64,000 nucleotides of DNA from Mucilaginibacter_A sp965201005 (GTDB lineage Bacteria; Bacteroidota; Bacteroidia; Sphingobacteriales; Sphingobacteriaceae): the NCBI RefSeq assembly GCF_965201005.1, contig NZ_OZ241747.1, positions 2,418,001 through 2,482,000 of the forward strand. Reading direction: 5' to 3'. How positions within the stretch are numbered: the stretch's first letter is position 1; every line of letters starts with the position of its first letter. The notes below the pieces were generated by a model that did not search any database, was not told the origin of the DNA, and saw nothing but the letters and a program-made list of their open reading frames with translations. Both the position numbers and the translations under genes were made by a program. Shown here piece by piece: positions 61,924 to 64,000 of the stretch.

Positions 61924-62286
61924 AATTTTTTGAAACGTTGTATTAATGCTGTTTTTACAGGTTGTTTTATCGCCAAAGCTACATTTTCGGCTGGATGTGT
62001 TGCGAATTGAATTGGATATTGGTTTGGATTTTATTTGAGGTCTTTTTGAATTTATTCCAACAAGTTATCATGCTTATTTTATGCCAGTAAATTTTGCTTT
62101 TTTATTTACTGCCGATGAAGGAAAACCACCAAATTTTAGGCGATAAAAGAAGCATGTCAGCGGGTCGCAATCATATGCAAAGCTACTTCATAAACAAACT
62201 GGGTAGGTAACTGAACGCTAACCGCCAAAAGCTGATGGCTTCCTCTTTTTTACAGAACACCTTTGCCCCTGCCGTGTTGCCATTTG
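61924..62286. other. 363-base divergent gap with three words
   Basis: No gene seen. A minus ACAG-type word at 61946-61959 lies 23 bases before the DUF2254 start. A pair follows: left 62070-62083 with one mismatch, right 62142-62155 exact with CCACCAAATTTTAGG arm. No clear TAnnTTTG promoter for the following gene was found. Confidence 0.6.
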
Positions 62287-63756
62287 ATGAAAGTATTGAT
62301 TGCCGGTGCCAATGGTTATATCGGGACACGCCTGATCCCGGTTTTGCTGCAAAAAGGCCATGAAGTGGTTTGTTTGGTGCGAGACAAACGCCGTTTTACC
62401 GAAAAAAGTGATTTTAGTGCCCAGGTCACGCTCATCACCGGCGATTTGCTGCACAAAGATAGTATCGAAGCTTTCCCGCCGGATATGGATGCAGCTTTTT
62501 ATTTAGTGCATTCGATGGCGCAATCCAACGATTTTTCTGACCTGGAAGCCTTATCAGCACAAAATTTTATTGCTTCTGCCCAAGAAACCAATTGCCGGCA
62601 AATTATTTATTTAAGCGGGATCACGAATGATGAAAACTTGTCCACGCACCTAAAATCGCGCCGCAATGTAGAGGATGTTTTGCAAACCGGCCGGGCAGCC
62701 TTAATCGTTTTGCGGGCGGCCATCATTATTGGTTCGGGCAGTGCTTCTTTTGAAATCATCCGTGATCTGACCGAAAAGTTACCGGTAATGACGGTGCCGC
62801 GCTGGGTAAACACGCGCTGCCAGCCAATTGCCATCCGCGATGTGCTTTTTTATCTGGAAAATGTGTTGCTCAACCCAAAAACTTTCGGTCAAACGTATGA
62901 TATCGGCGGGCCGGACATCCTGACTTTCAAGCAGATGATGCTGACTTATGCTGAAGTGCGCGGCCAGAAACGCTATATGATTACGCTGCCTTTTTTATCG
63001 CCCAAAATTTCGTCGTACTGGCTGTATTTTGTTACCTCCATCAGTTATCCGCTGGCGCAAAGTTTGGTGAACAGCATGAAAAACGAAACAGTTTGCCGCG
63101 ATCGGCAAATCCATGAAATTATCCCGCACCAATGCATCAGTTATGCCGAAGCTTTACATCTGGCTTTCGAAAAAATCGAACAAAATTCTATCGTTTCCAG
63201 CTGGAAAGATGCACTGAATACCGGTTATCTGCACCCGGAATTTATGGATCAGGTAAAAGTGCCGCAAAACGGGACAAAAGAATATAAAGTAAAAATCCCG
63301 TTTCAGCGGAAAACGGAAGCAGTGGTTGACAACATCTGGGCCATCGGCGGCGAGCGCGGCTGGTATTACTGGGACTGGATTTGGAACATCCGCGGTTTCC
63401 TGGACAAAATGGTTGGCGGCGTTGGCATCCGGCGCGGCCGGACCAGCAACACTGATGTTTCCCCCGGCAACACAATTGATTTCTGGCGCGTACTTTTAGC
63501 CGATAAAAACAGCAAGCGACTATTGCTTTATGCCGAAATGAAACTGCCCGGCGAAGCCTGGCTGGAATTTAAGATTATAGAACGCGGCGGCAAAAAGTTC
63601 ATCAGTCAGGTTGCTACTTTCAGGCCAAATGGTTTGTGGGGAAGGTTGTATTGGGCGGCGATGTTCCCGTTTCATATTTTTATTTTTAACGGCATGGCAA
63701 AACGGATCATTGCGTTTGGAAGCAGTAAAAATCAAAAATCTGCCAGTCTTAATTAA
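62287..63756 (+). CDS. NAD(P)-binding oxidoreductase with C-terminal DUF2867
   Basis: 489 residues from 62287 (KVLIAGANGYIGTRLIPVL), preferred over 62263 because the Rossmann strand should start near the N-terminus. Residues 1-300: atypical SDR/NmrA fold with GANGYIGTRL and CLVRDKRRF; FGQTYDIGGPDILTFKQMM follows. Residues 330-489: DUF2867-like (GVGIRRGRT; DFWRVL; MKLPGEAWLEFKI; GLWGRLYWAAMFPFH). Such fusions are linked to electron transfer or stress, substrate unknown. Convergent with the truncated AraC gene, overlapping by eight bases. Confidence 0.88.
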   Translation: MKVLIAGANGYIGTRLIPVLLQKGHEVVCLVRDKRRFTEKSDFSAQVTLITGDLLHKDSIEAFPPDMDAAFYLVHSMAQSNDFSDLEALSAQNFIASAQETNCRQIIYLSGITNDENLSTHLKSRRNVEDVLQTGRAALIVLRAAIIIGSGSASFEIIRDLTEKLPVMTVPRWVNTRCQPIAIRDVLFYLENVLLNPKTFGQTYDIGGPDILTFKQMMLTYAEVRGQKRYMITLPFLSPKISSYWLYFVTSISYPLAQSLVNSMKNETVCRDRQIHEIIPHQCISYAEALHLAFEKIEQNSIVSSWKDALNTGYLHPEFMDQVKVPQNGTKEYKVKIPFQRKTEAVVDNIWAIGGERGWYYWDWIWNIRGFLDKMVGGVGIRRGRTSNTDVSPGNTIDFWRVLLADKNSKRLLLYAEMKLPGEAWLEFKIIERGGKKFISQVATFRPNGLWGRLYWAAMFPFHIFIFNGMAKRIIAFGSSKNQKSASLN

Positions 63757-64000
63757 ATGACTGCCTGAATTGCAGCGGCGAAACATGCGTTTTGTTCTTG
63801 AACAGTTTGCTAAAAGACTGCGGGTACTCAAACCCAAGCTGGTACGCAATTTCGCTAACAGACAGCGAAGTTGTGGTCAGGATTTCTTTTGCCTTTTCAA
63901 TCAGCTTGTTTTGAATGTGCTGCTGTGTACTTTGGCCGGTTATCGATCGCAGCAAATCACTCAAATAATTAGGCGATACATTCAATTTACCGGAAATATA
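63749..64000 (-). CDS. AraC-family regulator, C-terminal part (5' end outside window)
   Basis: Open from the right edge (YISGKLNVSPNYLSDLL) to the stop at 63749. Carries both helix-turn-helices of the AraC domain, with GQSTQQHIQNKLIEKAKE and VSEIAYQLGFEYPQSFSKLF. Closely similar to the AraC regulator at 25633; both lie next to NAD(P)-binding oxidoreductase genes. The start is outside the window. Confidence 0.92.
   Translation of the reverse strand, partial: YISGKLNVSPNYLSDLLRSITGQSTQQHIQNKLIEKAKEILTTTSLSVSEIAYQLGFEYPQSFSKLFKNKTHVSPLQFRQSFN

Noticed and set aside
2409..62155. The dispersed word as a KOPS- or Chi-like polar replication or recombination signal
   Set aside because: Such signals are strand-biased along a replichore. 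Here the commonest form is 17 plus and 18 minus, and many copies are in inverted pairs.

Overview
The window looks like a chromosomal segment of a Bacteroidota species, most likely Sphingobacteriaceae (Mucilaginibacter/Pedobacter-like). The support is: promoters of the TTTG / TAnnTTTG type (clear before bioB and tRNA-Cys), a lipoprotein BamA-family protein (TamL), a head-GIN lipoprotein, a GH92 mannosidase, a two-block FtsX-type permease and a stand-alone TreS-maltokinase fusion. The genus is inferred from gene content. Most genes are on the minus strand and are housekeeping or accessory metabolism. I see no prophage, CRISPR array or rRNA.

Layout. 1-3.6 kb: end of an ABC permease, two small lipoproteins and a small conserved protein. 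3.7-13 kb: trehalose synthase/maltokinase, then a signalling operon (REC-kinase, large CHASE3-GAF hybrid kinase with three receivers, CheR methyltransferase). 13-20.4 kb: YihY, TamL, an rRNA/tRNA 2'-O-methyltransferase, tRNA-Cys with a 56-aa protein gene, bioB and an outer-membrane protein. 20.4-28.1 kb: the most disturbed stretch, with a frameshifted mgtE, a small inverted-repeat element, a decayed IS3 element, matching 17-bp inverted repeats 3.5 kb apart, two NAD(P)-binding oxidoreductases, an AraC regulator and a gamma-resorcylate-decarboxylase-like gene. 28-36.5 kb: lgt-gtrA-IMPase operon, mtaB, ubiX, ppx, ppk1 and a histone-H1-like gene. 36.5-43.4 kb: yajQ, GIN lipoprotein, recQ, CDP-alcohol phosphatidyltransferase with a second gtrA, prmC and ribD. 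43.5-55.1 kb: AI-2E permease, hydrolases, an aldo/keto reductase, an M1 peptidase and a GH92 enzyme. 55.2-57.4 kb: an AT-rich toxin-antitoxin pair of Panacea type, then an ECF sigma factor with an overlapping membrane protein. 57.6-64 kb: two MscS channels, a DUF2254 protein, an NAD(P)-binding protein and a truncated AraC gene.

The most striking signal is not a gene. A 12-base word, TAAAAGAAGYAT or TAAAAACAGYAT, occurs about 65 times exactly (hand count, both strands), roughly once per kilobase, where chance would give about 0.03. It is equally common on both strands, strongly enriched between genes, and often in inverted pairs whose two halves nearly always carry the same subtype. The pairs sit in most convergent gaps and abut stop codons, but about 20 further copies lie inside genes in several reading frames. 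Density, inverted pairing at gene ends and presence inside genes resemble DNA-uptake sequences of Pasteurellaceae and Neisseria. The conserved AAATTT/CCT arm and subtype matching also fit a MITE- or REP-like palindromic element. I know of no described system of this kind in this group.
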